Shown here in pieces: positions 35,523 through 45,140 of a stretch of DNA of 64,000 nucleotides. The DNA is from CAZMZW01 sp963802275 (GTDB taxonomy: Bacteria; Chloroflexota; Anaerolineae; Anaerolineales; Anaerolineaceae): positions 1-64,000 of the forward strand of contig CAWDIB010000004.1 in the NCBI GenBank assembly GCA_963802275.1, given 5' to 3'. The notes beneath the pieces were generated by a model, which was not told where the DNA came from, did not search any database, and saw only the letters and a list, made by a program, of their open reading frames with translations. Each line of letters starts with the position of its first letter. Position 1 is the stretch's first letter. Position numbers and translations under genes: made by a program.

Positions 35523-35637
35523 GCGTATATGGATTCTGTTAAGGTACCCACATCCCCCCCTTAAGCAAAGTTCATATACCATTTTCTCCTTTCACCGACT
35601 GGCCGGATTCCTCCCCCATCCGGCCAGTTACCTTTTT
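35523..35637 (+). ncRNA. Candidate sigma-54-driven small RNA with C-rich loops
   Basis: A transcript starting about 12 bases after the sigma-54 GC element would run about 115 nt to a strong terminator. In that terminator CTGGCCGGAT pairs with ATCCGGCCAG and is followed by CCTTTTT. The terminator loop is TCCTCCCCC, and an unpaired CATCCCCCCCTTAA lies upstream; both could pair with Shine-Dalgarno sequences. The only open frame is 11 codons. No homologous RNA family is recognised. Confidence 0.45.
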
Positions 35638-35732
35638 GGGCCCCCTGCTAACGAGCCGCCAGGAGCGGAACCGCGCCTTGTTGCGGCAGCCCCTACAAGC
35701 CAGAAGACCTCTGTAAAAGTCTCAATTCTTGT

Positions 35733-36060
35733 CATGCTGAAGAAGCGGAGCGACCGAAGCATCTCATGGGTACGAGGTGATTCGAGATCCTTCGTTTCAC
35801 TCAGGATGACAAAACGATTGTCCGCAGAGGTCTTGCCATTTCAAAGCCTCCTGTCCTCGACATACCGAGTTGCGGTCAAAAAGCTACCTTATGTGCAGGA
35901 AGGCACCTGCGTGTGCCCCTTCAGGGCGGACAGATAGGTCCGCCCTACATAAAAATTATCGTTTGAGCCTCTTCCAAAATGCAGGACATATCGGGGCGGA
36001 CTGTGGCCGCCATGAATCGGCGGGAACAGCACTCCCTAAAATGATTTGAGCTTCTTGGCA
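35733..36060. repeat. Repeat-rich spacer upstream of typA's 3' end
   Basis: Contains a GTCATGCTGAAGAAGCGGAG...GAGATCCTTCG...TCAGGATGACA element (35733-35815), a GGGCGGAC...GTCCGCCC palindrome (35923-35946), and a 90-base block (35965-36060, GAGCCTCTTCCAAAATGCAG onward) repeated at 38176-38264. No gene is seen. Confidence 0.65.
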
Positions 36061-36077
36061 AATATATTTATCCGGGC

Positions 36078-37863
36078 TTAACTGGCCAGGCGTTTCCGCA
36101 GGCGGATGGATTGGGGGGTGACCTCCACCAGTTCGTCGTCGTTGATGAACTCCATGGCCTGCTCCAGGGTGAACTGCCGGGCCGGCACCAGGCGCAGGGC
36201 TTCGTCGGAGCCCGAGGCCCGCATGTTGGTGAGCTTCTTCTCCTTGGAGATGTTCACCACCATGTCGTCGGGCCGGGTGTTTTCGCCCACGATCACCCCC
36301 CGGTAGGTCGGGTCGTTGGGCTTGACAAAGATGGTCCCCCGGGGCTGTAAATGGAAGATGGCATAGGCCACGGCCCGGCCGGGGCGGTCGGCCACCAGGA
36401 CGCCGTTGACCCGGCCGGCGATCTCCCCGGCGTAGGGGGTGGTGCCCACCAGGAGGGCGTTCAACAGGCCCGTGCCCCGGGTGTCGTTGAGGAACTGGCC
36501 CCGGAAGCCGATGAGGCCCCGGGAGGGAATTTCAAACTCCAGGCGGACCCGGCCGGAGCCGTGATTGACCATCTTCATGAGGCGGCCCCGGCGGCTGCTG
36601 AGCTTTTCGGTGACGATGCCCACGAATTCCTCGGGGATGTCCACCACCGCCAGTTCCAGGGGTTCCCGGGTCTCGCCGTCGATCTCCTGGGTCAGGACCT
36701 TGGGCTTGGACAGGGAGAGCTCAAACCCCTCCCGGCGCATCATTTCGATGAGCACCGCCAGTTGCAGCTCCCCCCGGGCGCTGACCCGGAAAGAGTCCCG
36801 GGTCGGCCCGGCCTCCACCCGGATGCTGACGTTGTAGAGCACTTCTTTGTCCAGGCGCTCCTTGATGTGCCGGGAGGTGAGCAGACGCCCTTCCTTGCCG
36901 GCCAGGGGCGAGGTGTTGACCGAGAACATCATGGCGATGGTGGGCTCTTCCACGGTGATCACCGGCAGGGGCCGGGGATCTTCGGGGTCGCCCAGGGTGT
37001 CGCCGATGAAGGCGGCGGGGACCCCGGCCACCGCGGCGATATCGCCCGCGGCCAGGGTATCCCGGGAGTTCTGATCCAGACCGTCGAAGCTGTAGACCTG
37101 GGTGAGATGGGCCTTGCCGGCGATTTCCCCTTTTTTCATGAGGACCACTTCCTGACTCTGGCGCAGGGCGCCGTTGACGATCTTGCCCACCGCGATCAAG
37201 CCCACGTAGTCGCTGTAATCCAGGTTGGTCACCAGGAACTGCAGGGGGGCCTCCGGGTCGTAGGCCGGGGCGGGGATGGCCGCCAGGATGGTCTCGAACA
37301 GGGGGACCAGGTCCTTGCCCTGTGCCCTCCGGTTCGGTGAGGGCGATGCCGGCCTTGGCGTTGGTGTAGATCACCGGGAACTCCATCTGGGCCTCGGTGG
37401 CGTCCAGGTCGATGAACAGATCGTAGACTTCGTTCAAGACTTCCTGTATGCGGCGGTCGGGGCGGTCGATCTTGTTGATGACCACGATGGCGGGCAGTCC
37501 CTGCTCCAGGGCCTTGCCCAGGACGAAGCGGGTCTGGGGCAGGGGCCCTTCGGTGGCGTCCACCAGGAGGAGGACGCCGTCCACCATGTTGAGGGTGCGC
37601 TCCACTTCGCCGCCGAAATCGGCATGGCCCGGGGTGTCGACGATGTTGATCTTGACGCCCCTATAGGTGATGGCCATGTTTTTGGCCATGATGGTGATGC
37701 CTTTTTCCCGCTCCAGGTCCATGCTGTCCATGACCCGCTCCACCACCGTTTCATTTTCCCGAAAGATGCCGCTCTGCCAGAGCATGGCATCGACCAGGGT
37801 GGTCTTGCCGTGGTCCACGTGGGCGATGATGGCCAGGTTGCGTAAATCTTCGCGAACTTGCAT
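36078..37863 (-). CDS. typA: Ribosome-associated GTPase TypA/BipA, one frameshift
   Basis: A translational GTPase involved in ribosome assembly and stress adaptation. The N-terminal G domain has AHVDHGKTTL (G1), a G2 region with KGITIMAKN, DTPGHADFGGEVERTLNMVD (G3) and NKIDRPDRR (G4). An extra G near 37318 shifts the frame; the next frame continues KDLVPLFETILAAIPAPAYD, then domain 2, domain 3 and the TypA-specific C terminus (FLNDTRGTGLLN, then YTLEQA-type QFTLEQAMEFINDDELVEVT). Corrected length is 594 residues, normal. Confidence 0.93.
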
Positions 37864-37914
37864 AACATTCTCCGATTACGGCACTAAATCGCCAGGGCGC
37901 ATCGTAAACCGCGT

Positions 37915-38320
37915 CCGGTAGGGGCGGGTTTGAAACCCGCCCCTACAAGTGCAATAGCCATGTAGGGTGTGCTCTGCGCACCCATACCGCCCAAGCGGGA
38001 CGCCTGCGCCACCCGATTTACATATGGAGGGCGGGCACTGCCCGCGGTGCGGGGTGCATACTGCACCAAGAAACAATAAGCATAAACAATAATATTAACC
38101 CGACGCTTTTTTTTTTACAAGGTGCAGGATGAATTGGCGGGAAGGCTCGTCATACGGTATTGCCGTCAAACAAGTGAGCCTCCTGCAAAATGCAGGTTAT
38201 CGGGCGGCCTGTGGCCGCCATGAATCAGCGTGAACGCCGCACCTTGGTTGAGCTTCCTGCCAAAGCTGCCGTGGGCTTAAGCCTGTGCCTGCACAGGTTG
38301 AAAACCTGTGCCACCAAAAC
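37915..38320. repeat. Repeat-rich spacer upstream of typA
   Basis: Contains GGTAGGGGCGGGTTTGAAAC and its complement (37917-37947, a copy of 6152), TGTAGGGTGTGCTCTGCGCA near 37960, the 90-base block at 38176-38264 and CCTGTGCCTGCACAGG near 38284. No gene is seen. Confidence 0.65.
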
Positions 38321-38350
38321 CTCTTTCAGAATTTTGCGGAGGCTCAAGTA

Positions 38351-38516
38351 CTAATTAGTTTTCATTCGTAAACTCCCCCTCCCCTGGTGGGAGGGGGCTG
38401 GGGGGAGGGGGCTGTCAAGGGAACACCTCGTTATAACGAGGCATTTTCACCCCCACCCTAACCCTCCCCCATCAAGGGGGAGGGAATTAAAAACTTTCCG
38501 GATGAAAACTAATTAG
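38351..38516. mobile_element. MITE-like element, copy 1 (166 bp)
   Basis: Ends are inverted repeats: CTAATTAGTTTTCATTCGTA at the left and its near-complement ending GAAAACTAATTAG at the right. The interior has CCTGGTGGGAGGGGGCTGGG, the palindrome CCTCGTTATAACGAGG and CCCCCACCCTAACCCTCCCC. The interior is almost identical to the element at 54379-54546. No coding capacity; non-autonomous mobility is inferred. Confidence 0.75.
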
Positions 38517-38593
38517 CATTGTCGGGGCGGTTCGCGAACCGCCCCGACAGGGTTTGCTATCATAAAGCCAGAATTACCTCTTTGACGGCAACG

Positions 38594-38738
38594 TTATATG
38601 AAAAGAGTGCGGTGGGGCGGGCCTCCGTGGCCGCCCGCCAGAGGCGGCCAGGGATGGCCAGGGACGGCCGCACCACCAACAACAGCCATTTTTTCTTGCT
38701 TCGTTGTGTCCGTAAGGAAATGATCGTTGGTATCAGAC
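38594..38738 (-). repeat. Dispersed 135-145 bp repeat, copy 2 (inverted)
   Basis: Reverse-complement copy of 29631-29765, from TTATATGAAAAG to GGTATCAGAC. Confidence 0.8.
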
Positions 38739-38826
38739 CGGCAGGGGGCGTTGCGGGCGAAAAAAGATTAGGGGAGCGGTTCGGCAACCGCCCCCCTGGG
38801 GAGCTTGTCGTTGGGGGATACTCAGC

Positions 38827-39501
38827 TCACGCTACCGGCAGGCCCAGCTCCGTTTTAAATTGGTCCAGGCCGATTTCGTCGATAAGCCGGCCCAGCCGCT
38901 TCTTCTGGTTCCGGTCCTTGTACCAGTCCAACAGGCGGGCCGACAGGGCGATGACGTCTTCGTCCGACAGGTCCGTGGCGATGAGGTCGGCCAGGCGGGG
39001 TTTGAGGCCCGAGCCGAAGCCGCCGGCCAGGACCCGCCAGCCCTTGGCGGCGCCCACCAGTCCCAGGTCCTTGATGCAGGACTCGGAACAGTTGTTGGGG
39101 CAGCCGGAGACCCCGATCTTGAACTTGAAGGGCAGGGGCATGCCGTGATATTTTTCGTCGAGGTGCAGCCCCACCCCCACCGCGTCCTGCTGGCCGATGC
39201 GGCAGAACGTGGTGCCGGGGCAGATCTTGATGGAGCGCACGCAGAGGCCGATGGCGGCGCCGGGGACCAGGCCCAGATCCTGCCAGGCGGGGTCCAGGTC
39301 TTCGGGCTTGAAGCCCACCAGGGCGAAGCGTTGTGCGGAGGTGAGTTTGATCGCCTTGACGCCGTATTTTTCCGCTACGTCGGCCACCCGGCGCAACAGG
39401 TTGAAATCGGTGATAATGCCGCCAGGAATGTGAGGGGCGATGGCATAGCTCTCTTTATCCCGCTGCATGATCGCGCCCTTTTCCAGTAAATCTTCAGCCA
39501 T
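38827..39501 (-). CDS. Small siroheme/[4Fe-4S] sulfite reductase (assimilatory-like)
   Basis: A 224-residue protein. The siroheme-coupled iron-sulfur cluster motif is complete: Cys94-X5-Cys100 (CPGTTFC) and Cys134-X3-Cys138 (CPNNC). The ferredoxin-like half-domain IPGGIITDFNLLRRVADVAE, and the GVKAIKLTSAQRFALVG segment, precede it. The size matches the low-molecular-weight assimilatory-type sulfite reductase known from Desulfovibrio rather than DsrAB or CysI. The physiological electron donor and role are uncertain. The start (MAEDLLEKGA) has GGAGG upstream; a longer frame upstream is not credible. Confidence 0.85.
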   Translation of the reverse strand: MAEDLLEKGAIMQRDKESYAIAPHIPGGIITDFNLLRRVADVAEKYGVKAIKLTSAQRFALVGFKPEDLDPAWQDLGLVPGAAIGLCVRSIKICPGTTFCRIGQQDAVGVGLHLDEKYHGMPLPFKFKIGVSGCPNNCSESCIKDLGLVGAAKGWRVLAGGFGSGLKPRLADLIATDLSDEDVIALSARLLDWYKDRNQKKRLGRLIDEIGLDQFKTELGLPVA

Positions 39502-39538
39502 GTACTTCCTCCCGTGAAAAGATAGGCAATAGCGATTA

Positions 39539-39566
39539 ATAATAATTATTACGATGAAAGTTGCAA
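39539..39566 (-). promoter_or_regulatory. Promoter of the small sulfite reductase gene
   Basis: On the minus strand TTGCAA, a 16-base spacer and TATTAT, about 40 bases upstream of the ATG. Confidence 0.5.
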
Positions 39567-39638
39567 GGCCCCGGGCCGGAAATTTTCTCCCCCTGTACGG
39601 GGAAGAGTTCCGGAGGGTAGCGGCGACGCCGCCAATTC

Positions 39639-39667
39639 TTGACATTAACCGGGATACCGTTTATAAA
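39639..39667 (+). promoter_or_regulatory. Promoter of the polysaccharide cluster
   Basis: A near-consensus TTGACA (39639-39644), 17-base spacer and TATAAA (39662-39667). It leaves a leader of about 125 bases before the Wzm-like gene. Confidence 0.75.
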
Positions 39668-39681
39668 AAACCAGTGATAAC

Positions 39682-39694
39682 GGCGCGGTAGGCC
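39682..39694 (+). promoter_or_regulatory. ops-like element in the polysaccharide leader (tentative)
   Basis: GGCGCGGTAGGCC lies about 10 bases into the transcript. It matches the core of the RfaH/ops element GGCGGTAG at 7 of 8 positions. The assignment to a NusG-paralogue antiterminator is speculation. Confidence 0.25.
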
Positions 39695-39797
39695 GGAGTG
39701 AAGGCCAAAGGAACCACCTCCTGCTGACTAACTTGACTGCCAGATTGACTCCAGGATCCCGGTCTTACCTCTTGACGAACCTCACCTCCAGGGAATC

Positions 39798-40703
39798 ATG
39801 AAATCCGAGGAGATCATGATATCCGCCCCGCCGCCCGGCCCGGCCCGCCCCGGGACCCTGGATGCCGCCGACTGGACGATAATCATCGGTCCGGCCCAAC
39901 CCTGGTATCATCTGGACCTGCTGGGGCTGTGGCGGTATCGGGACCTGGTCAAGCTCCTGGTGCGGCGGGACTTCGTCGCCCGGTACAAGCAGACCATCCT
40001 GGGTCCCCTGTGGTTCCTGCTCCAGCCGCTCATGTCCACTATCGTCTTTACCGTGGTTTTTGGCCGGATCGCCAAAATCCCCACGGACGGGGTGCCGGAT
40101 TTTCTTTTCTATCTGGCCGGCACGGTCTGTTGGGGGTATTTTGCCGGGTGCCTGACTACCAGTGCAGATACCTTCGACGCCAATGCCGCTATCTTCGGGA
40201 AGGTCTATTTTCCCCGGCTGGTGACGCCCCTGGCGGTCAGCATCTCTCAGGTCTTCCAGTTTCTCATCCAGTTCTGCCTGTTTGCGGGGTTCCTGGCCTA
40301 CTACATTCACCTGGGGGCCGCGGTCCGGGTCACCCCCGGGGTCCTGATTCTGCCGCTGCTGATCGTGCAGATGGGTTTGCTGGGGGTCGGCGCCGGCTTG
40401 CTGATCTCCTCCCTGACGACCCGGTACCGGGACTTGCGCATGGTGGTGGGCTTTGGCACCCAACTCTGGATGTTCGCCACCCCCATCGTCTATCCCCTGT
40501 CCCAGGTGCCGGACCGGTATAAGCTTCTCATTGCCTTGAACCCCATGGCGTCGGTGGTGGAATCCTTCCGGGGGGCCTTTTTCGGCACCGGTTTTCCGGG
40601 CGCGGGATTCACGGCGGTGAGTTGGGCGATCACCTTGGGCTTGCTGGCCATTGGCCTGGTGAGCTTTACCCGGATGGAGAAGACCTTTATCGACACGATT
40701 TGA
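39798..40703 (+). CDS. wzm: O-antigen/polysaccharide ABC exporter permease
   Basis: A 301-residue ABC-2 permease that moves lipid-linked polysaccharide across the inner membrane. After a cytoplasmic N terminus, RDLVKLLVRRDFVARYKQTI, then LGPLWFLLQPLMSTIVFTVV, matches the conserved ABC-2 entry; six membrane segments follow. A second ATG at 39816 has a better GAGGAG ribosome site and may be the true start. It is followed 29 bases later by the partner ATPase. Confidence 0.9.
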   Translation: MKSEEIMISAPPPGPARPGTLDAADWTIIIGPAQPWYHLDLLGLWRYRDLVKLLVRRDFVARYKQTILGPLWFLLQPLMSTIVFTVVFGRIAKIPTDGVPDFLFYLAGTVCWGYFAGCLTTSADTFDANAAIFGKVYFPRLVTPLAVSISQVFQFLIQFCLFAGFLAYYIHLGAAVRVTPGVLILPLLIVQMGLLGVGAGLLISSLTTRYRDLRMVVGFGTQLWMFATPIVYPLSQVPDRYKLLIALNPMASVVESFRGAFFGTGFPGAGFTAVSWAITLGLLAIGLVSFTRMEKTFIDTI

Positions 40704-40732
40704 CGGAGCGCGCCGGGCCCGGACTTCCCCTT

Positions 40733-42031
40733 ATGGTTACCGTTCTGCAGGTGGAACATCTCAGCAAGGAATACCGGCTCGGGGTGCTGGGGCACGGGGC
40801 CCTTTACCGCGATCTGCAAAGCTGGTGGGCCCGGTGGCGGGAGCGGGACGACCCCAATGCCCCGATCCATGGCCAGGGAGGGTCCCGCGCCATCCGGGGT
40901 GACCGGCTCTGGGCCCTCCGGGATCTGTCGCTGACGGTGGGGCAGGGGGAAGTACTGGGCATTATCGGCAGGAACGGGGCGGGCAAGTCCACCCTGCTGA
41001 AGATCATTTCCCGGGTGACGGCCCCCACCCAGGGCTGCGTCAAGATCAGGGGGCAGGTGGCCAGCCTGCTGGAGGTGGGCACCGGCTTCCACTTCGAACT
41101 CACGGGGCGGGAGAATGTGTTCCTCAACGGCGCTATTTTGGGGATGACGGTGCCGGAAATCAGGCGCAAGTTCGATGAAATCGTGGCCTTCGCCGGGGTG
41201 GAGGATTTCATCGACACCCCGGTGAAGCGCTATTCCAGTGGGATGTTCGTGCGCCTGGCCTTCGCGGTGGCGGCGCACCTGGAACCGGATATCCTGGTGG
41301 TGGATGAAGTCCTGGCCGTGGGCGATGTGGGCTTCCAGAAAAAGTGTTTGGGGAAGATGGGGCAGGTGGCCAGCCAGGGCCGGACCATCCTGTTTGTGAG
41401 CCACAACCTGCAGGCGATTCGCAAGCTGTGCCCCCGCACCCTGCTGCTGGAAGAAGGCCGGGCGGTGGCCGACGGGCCCACGGACACAACCCTGGCAGCC
41501 TACCGGCAGACCTTGCACGACGGCAAGATCGATGCCGATCTGGAAATCCACAACCGGGAATACCGCCGGGGCTCCGGCTTCGTCCGCTTCACCGGCCTCG
41601 ATCTTACGGACCAAAACGGTGCCGCTACGGCCAACTTCGCCCCGGGGGAAACCGTCCGGTTGCGGTGTTCCTATGCATCGGTGCAGGAGGTCGAGGGGTT
41701 GGTGATCATGGTGGGTTTGCGCTCCGGGTCCAGCCACGAAATGATTACCAGTGTCCGGCATGTGGTCACTACCCGGAAAATCGCGGCGGGGAGCAGCGGC
41801 ACGATTGGGGTGGAATTCCCCAGCCTGCCGCTGCGCCCGGGGGAATACCCGGTCTATTGCCGGATCAGCGATGTGGGGGGGCTCCATCACTACGACGTCG
41901 TGGACGGCCTGACGCCGCCCATTATTATCTGGGACGACCAGGACAGCACGGGGCTCGACTTCGATCTGTACGGCTCCACCGGCTATTTTACGCTGCCCTC
42001 GCGGCTGGTGTCGGAGGGCGGGGGGACATAG
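40733..42031 (+). CDS. wzt: O-antigen/polysaccharide ABC exporter ATPase with C-terminal glycan-binding domain
   Basis: A 432-residue protein. The ATPase half has GRNGAGKST (Walker A, about 83-91), the signature region VKRYSSGMFVRLAFAVAAH and LVVDEVLAVGD (Walker B). About 150 residues follow (from ITGLDLTDQNG-like FTGLDLTDQ to the end), forming the Wzt C-terminal beta-sandwich that recognises the terminal modification of the exported glycan. Such a domain implies chain capping, for example by methylation, consistent with the methyltransferases downstream. Confidence 0.92.
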   Translation: MVTVLQVEHLSKEYRLGVLGHGALYRDLQSWWARWRERDDPNAPIHGQGGSRAIRGDRLWALRDLSLTVGQGEVLGIIGRNGAGKSTLLKIISRVTAPTQGCVKIRGQVASLLEVGTGFHFELTGRENVFLNGAILGMTVPEIRRKFDEIVAFAGVEDFIDTPVKRYSSGMFVRLAFAVAAHLEPDILVVDEVLAVGDVGFQKKCLGKMGQVASQGRTILFVSHNLQAIRKLCPRTLLLEEGRAVADGPTDTTLAAYRQTLHDGKIDADLEIHNREYRRGSGFVRFTGLDLTDQNGAATANFAPGETVRLRCSYASVQEVEGLVIMVGLRSGSSHEMITSVRHVVTTRKIAAGSSGTIGVEFPSLPLRPGEYPVYCRISDVGGLHHYDVVDGLTPPIIIWDDQDSTGLDFDLYGSTGYFTLPSRLVSEGGGT

Positions 42032-42128
42032 GGAAGAGCTTTTTACATTAATTTGATAAATTTATAATAATTTTCAATTTAAGACCATAACATACCCGTT
42101 GTTTTTTTAAAATCACAGGGGTTAGCAA

Positions 42129-43451
42129 ATGACTGGCAATATTGCATTACTATTGTTTTCTTTTTTATTTATATTATTATTGACGCTCTATTATTTGAAA
42201 AAATGGCCTGATTTAGATGTGGTAGATTTGTATATTATTTTTATCGGACTTCATTTTGGTATTATGCCTTTTATAAGGGGTTGGCATTTTGATAAAGATG
42301 TTATATTTGATTTTCGTGAAGTTAGTCCATTAGCGTTGGGTTTAGTTTTCCTACATATGCTGATAATTGTAATTGTTATAAGAGTTTTTTCTCTTTACTT
42401 TGGTAGTAAACTCATGAAATATTTAAAGATTAGATACCTCATTTCATTATGGTATCAAACTAATAAATATATATTATTTTTATTGGGGGCATGGTTAATT
42501 ATATTTAATTTCATAAGTTATTATAAGTATAATATAATTACTTATATATCTCCTGATGATTTTGCAAGATTTAATGAGCAGTTGCCCTACTGGTTTACGT
42601 CGACGCGTACAATATATAATTGCTTATCCTTTTGTGTTTTTATTGGATTGTTTGCATATGCTGTAAAATCTAAAAATATTAAACAGTATTTATTAGTCAG
42701 TTTAACTGTCATATTCATTCCAATCGTAACCATATATGGGAGAAGATATTTCGTTGAAATGATTGTTGTGTCAGTTATATTATGGTTTGTCTATAAAGAA
42801 ATAAATATCTTCCGATTAAAATATTTGACTGTTGGGTTGGGATTAATTGTTACGTTTTTTATATTTAGTAATTTGTTTCAAGCGTATCGGTCCGTATTTC
42901 AAACTGTTGGCAAGATTGAGATAAATAAATTGGAAAATATATTTTCTGCAGCGTTAAATTACAAATCTACCTTAAAAAATTTTACGAATAGACCGGGGAC
43001 CTGGGAATTTAACTTTCTGGTTATCGAAAATCAATTAAATAAGAATGAAATGACTACTAAAGGAAGAGTAAGTCTGGAGGGCCTTAAGAGTTCAATTCCG
43101 AGATTGTTCTGGCCAGAAAAACAATTTACTGTCATAGATAATATATTATCAAAGCTATATGATGTTGACCCAAGAAAAATCGATATTGGCAAAAATATTG
43201 CAGGAATTTGTCAAGTAGACTTTGGTTATTATTCTATTATTATAATGCCAGTGATTGTTTTAGCCATTGTCTATTTATTTGCAATATTGGTTAAGATAAC
43301 TGCGCCTTATCCTACATTTTTGTGGCTAATCTCGGGAAATATTATATTCTTTTTGGTTAATATTGAAGAAAACGGGAATGAGATATTTTTTATGGTGAGA
43401 AATATAATAATTATAATGATTTTGTTAGGGATTTTATTTGTTATCGAGTAA
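42129..43451 (+). CDS. O-antigen polymerase-like membrane protein, AT-rich
   Basis: A 440-residue protein with about ten to eleven membrane segments and one larger periplasmic loop around residues 245-365 (LNYKSTLKNFTNRPGTWEFN, then RVSLEGLKSSIPRLFWPEKQ). The topology, the loop and the cluster position suggest an oligosaccharide-repeat-unit polymerase (Wzy/EpsG-like), but no diagnostic motif is conserved. Base composition is far more AT-rich than the neighbours, with many ATA/TTA codons, a sign of recent transfer. The frame is intact. Confidence 0.65.
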   Translation: MTGNIALLLFSFLFILLLTLYYLKKWPDLDVVDLYIIFIGLHFGIMPFIRGWHFDKDVIFDFREVSPLALGLVFLHMLIIVIVIRVFSLYFGSKLMKYLKIRYLISLWYQTNKYILFLLGAWLIIFNFISYYKYNIITYISPDDFARFNEQLPYWFTSTRTIYNCLSFCVFIGLFAYAVKSKNIKQYLLVSLTVIFIPIVTIYGRRYFVEMIVVSVILWFVYKEINIFRLKYLTVGLGLIVTFFIFSNLFQAYRSVFQTVGKIEINKLENIFSAALNYKSTLKNFTNRPGTWEFNFLVIENQLNKNEMTTKGRVSLEGLKSSIPRLFWPEKQFTVIDNILSKLYDVDPRKIDIGKNIAGICQVDFGYYSIIIMPVIVLAIVYLFAILVKITAPYPTFLWLISGNIIFFLVNIEENGNEIFFMVRNIIIIMILLGILFVIE

Positions 43452-43555
43452 AATATATTTGATGCTGTTTAAGAATGGCACTACTGCTCGCCATGATCAT
43501 TGATGAGAGGATGCGCGCAGATTAATAACAGGGAATAGGAATAGTCCTGTCGAAC

Positions 43556-45063
43556 ATGCTTAAACGGAACATTATTGCTAATTTCTTAGGCAATGGCTGG
43601 ACAGCCCTGGTGACTTTGGGCTGTGTGCCGCTTTATATCCATTTCATGGGCATTGAGGCCTATGGCCTCGTGGGCTTTTTCTCTGTCCTCATGGGAGTAT
43701 TCAGCCTTTTGGATATGGGGCTGAGCGCCACGTTAAGCCGGGAGATGGCCCGGCTTTCCGGGTTGGCCGACAAAGCTCAAGAGATGCGCAATCTGGTGCG
43801 CACCTTGGAGGTGGTATATTGGGCGGTGGCCGCAGTTCTCGCCGTGGTGGTCATTTCGTGTTCCTCCCTCATCGCGCATAACTGGGTGAAGGCCGGACAA
43901 CTTTCACCCCAAACCGTCAGGCATGCTATCGTGCTCATGGGTTTAGCCATAGCCCTGCAATGGCCACTTAACTTCTATGCCGGTGGTCTGGTGGGATTGC
44001 AACGACAGGTGTTGCTGAATAGTGTCAATGTTGTCATGGCGACTATGCGGGGGGGGGAGCCGTGCTCATCCTCTGGCTGGTCTCCCCCACCATCCACGCC
44101 TTTTTCGGCTGGCAAATTGTCAGCAGCGGTCTGCGAGTCTTCCTGGTGGCCCTATTGCTCTGGCGCAGCCTGCCCCCCACCGGGCTGGCGGCTGCCTTTA
44201 AGGTTTACCTGTTTCGGAGTATATGGCGTTTCGCCGCAGGCATCACTGCCATTTCCACCCTGACCCTGATATTGACCCAATTAGATAAGGTCATTTTGAG
44301 CAAGATGTTGACCTTGGAGATGTTCGGTTACTATACGTTGGCGACCATGGCGGCCTCGGCCATAGGCTATCTGGTGGCTCCCTGTTTCATCGCCATTTAT
44401 CCCAGGTTTACGCAACTGGTGGCCACAGAAAATTGGACCGAACTCAGGGCTTTTTATCATCGAGGCTGTCAATTGGTGTCAGTGCTGATCCTTCCCACCG
44501 CGGTGGTGATCGCGCTCTTCTCCCGGGAGATCCTTTTCTTGTGGACCCGCAGTCAGGTTGCCGCTGAGCAGGCCTCGGTAATTTTAAGTCTGCTGGTCAT
44601 CGGCGGAGCCTTGAACGGTTTGATGAATATGCCCTTTGCCCTACAACTGGCAAATGGTTGGACCAGCTTGGCCGTTTATGGCAATGCTATAGCAGTTGCG
44701 GTTATGGTGCCGATCATTATCCTGTTGACCTGGCATTTTGGGGGGCCAGGGGCCGCCATAGCCGGGATTATTCTTTACGGGGGCTATCTCCTGTTTACCA
44801 TCCCCATCACGTACCGCCGTTTGTTGCCGGGTGAAACCCGCCGCTGGTATCTGGAAGATGTGGGGTATCCCTTGGTGGCGGCTGCGGTCGTTGCCGGGGT
44901 GGGACGCTGGTTGATCCATGGCCAGATGTCTCTGGCGGTTACCGGGATGGTTTTGTTTTTAGTCTACGTCGCGGCATTGACGGCTGCGGCCCTGTCCGCA
45001 TCCTTGGTGCGGGCGAAGATCCTGGGCCTGGCCCATCGTTTGAAGGTGATTTATGGAACTTGA
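43556..45063 (+). CDS. Wzx-like polysaccharide flippase, frame broken at a G tract
   Basis: A polytopic MOP-superfamily protein of about 502 residues. It starts MLKRNIIANFLGNGWTALVT, then IHFMGIEAYGLVGFFSVLMG, typical of the O-unit translocases. A run of nine G at 44049-44057 breaks the frame; a run of seven or ten would restore it, and the second half (AVLILWLVSPTIHAFFGWQI onward) continues the flippase fold. The co-occurrence of a flippase with an ABC exporter suggests two glycan routes or an exchanged module. The G tract may be a consensus error or a phase-variable switch. Confidence 0.78.
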
Positions 45064-45140
45064 ACCAACGGAGCTGGCAGCAGGGTCATATTACCTGTTG
45101 ATATTATATTGGATAAATTAAAGAGCGATTGGTGGGCTCT

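Noticed and set aside
39505..39645. An N-terminal extension of the small sulfite reductase
   Set aside because: The extra 48 codons cover the promoter-like AT-rich region and have no family similarity; the ATG at 39501 has a good ribosome binding site and gives the family length.
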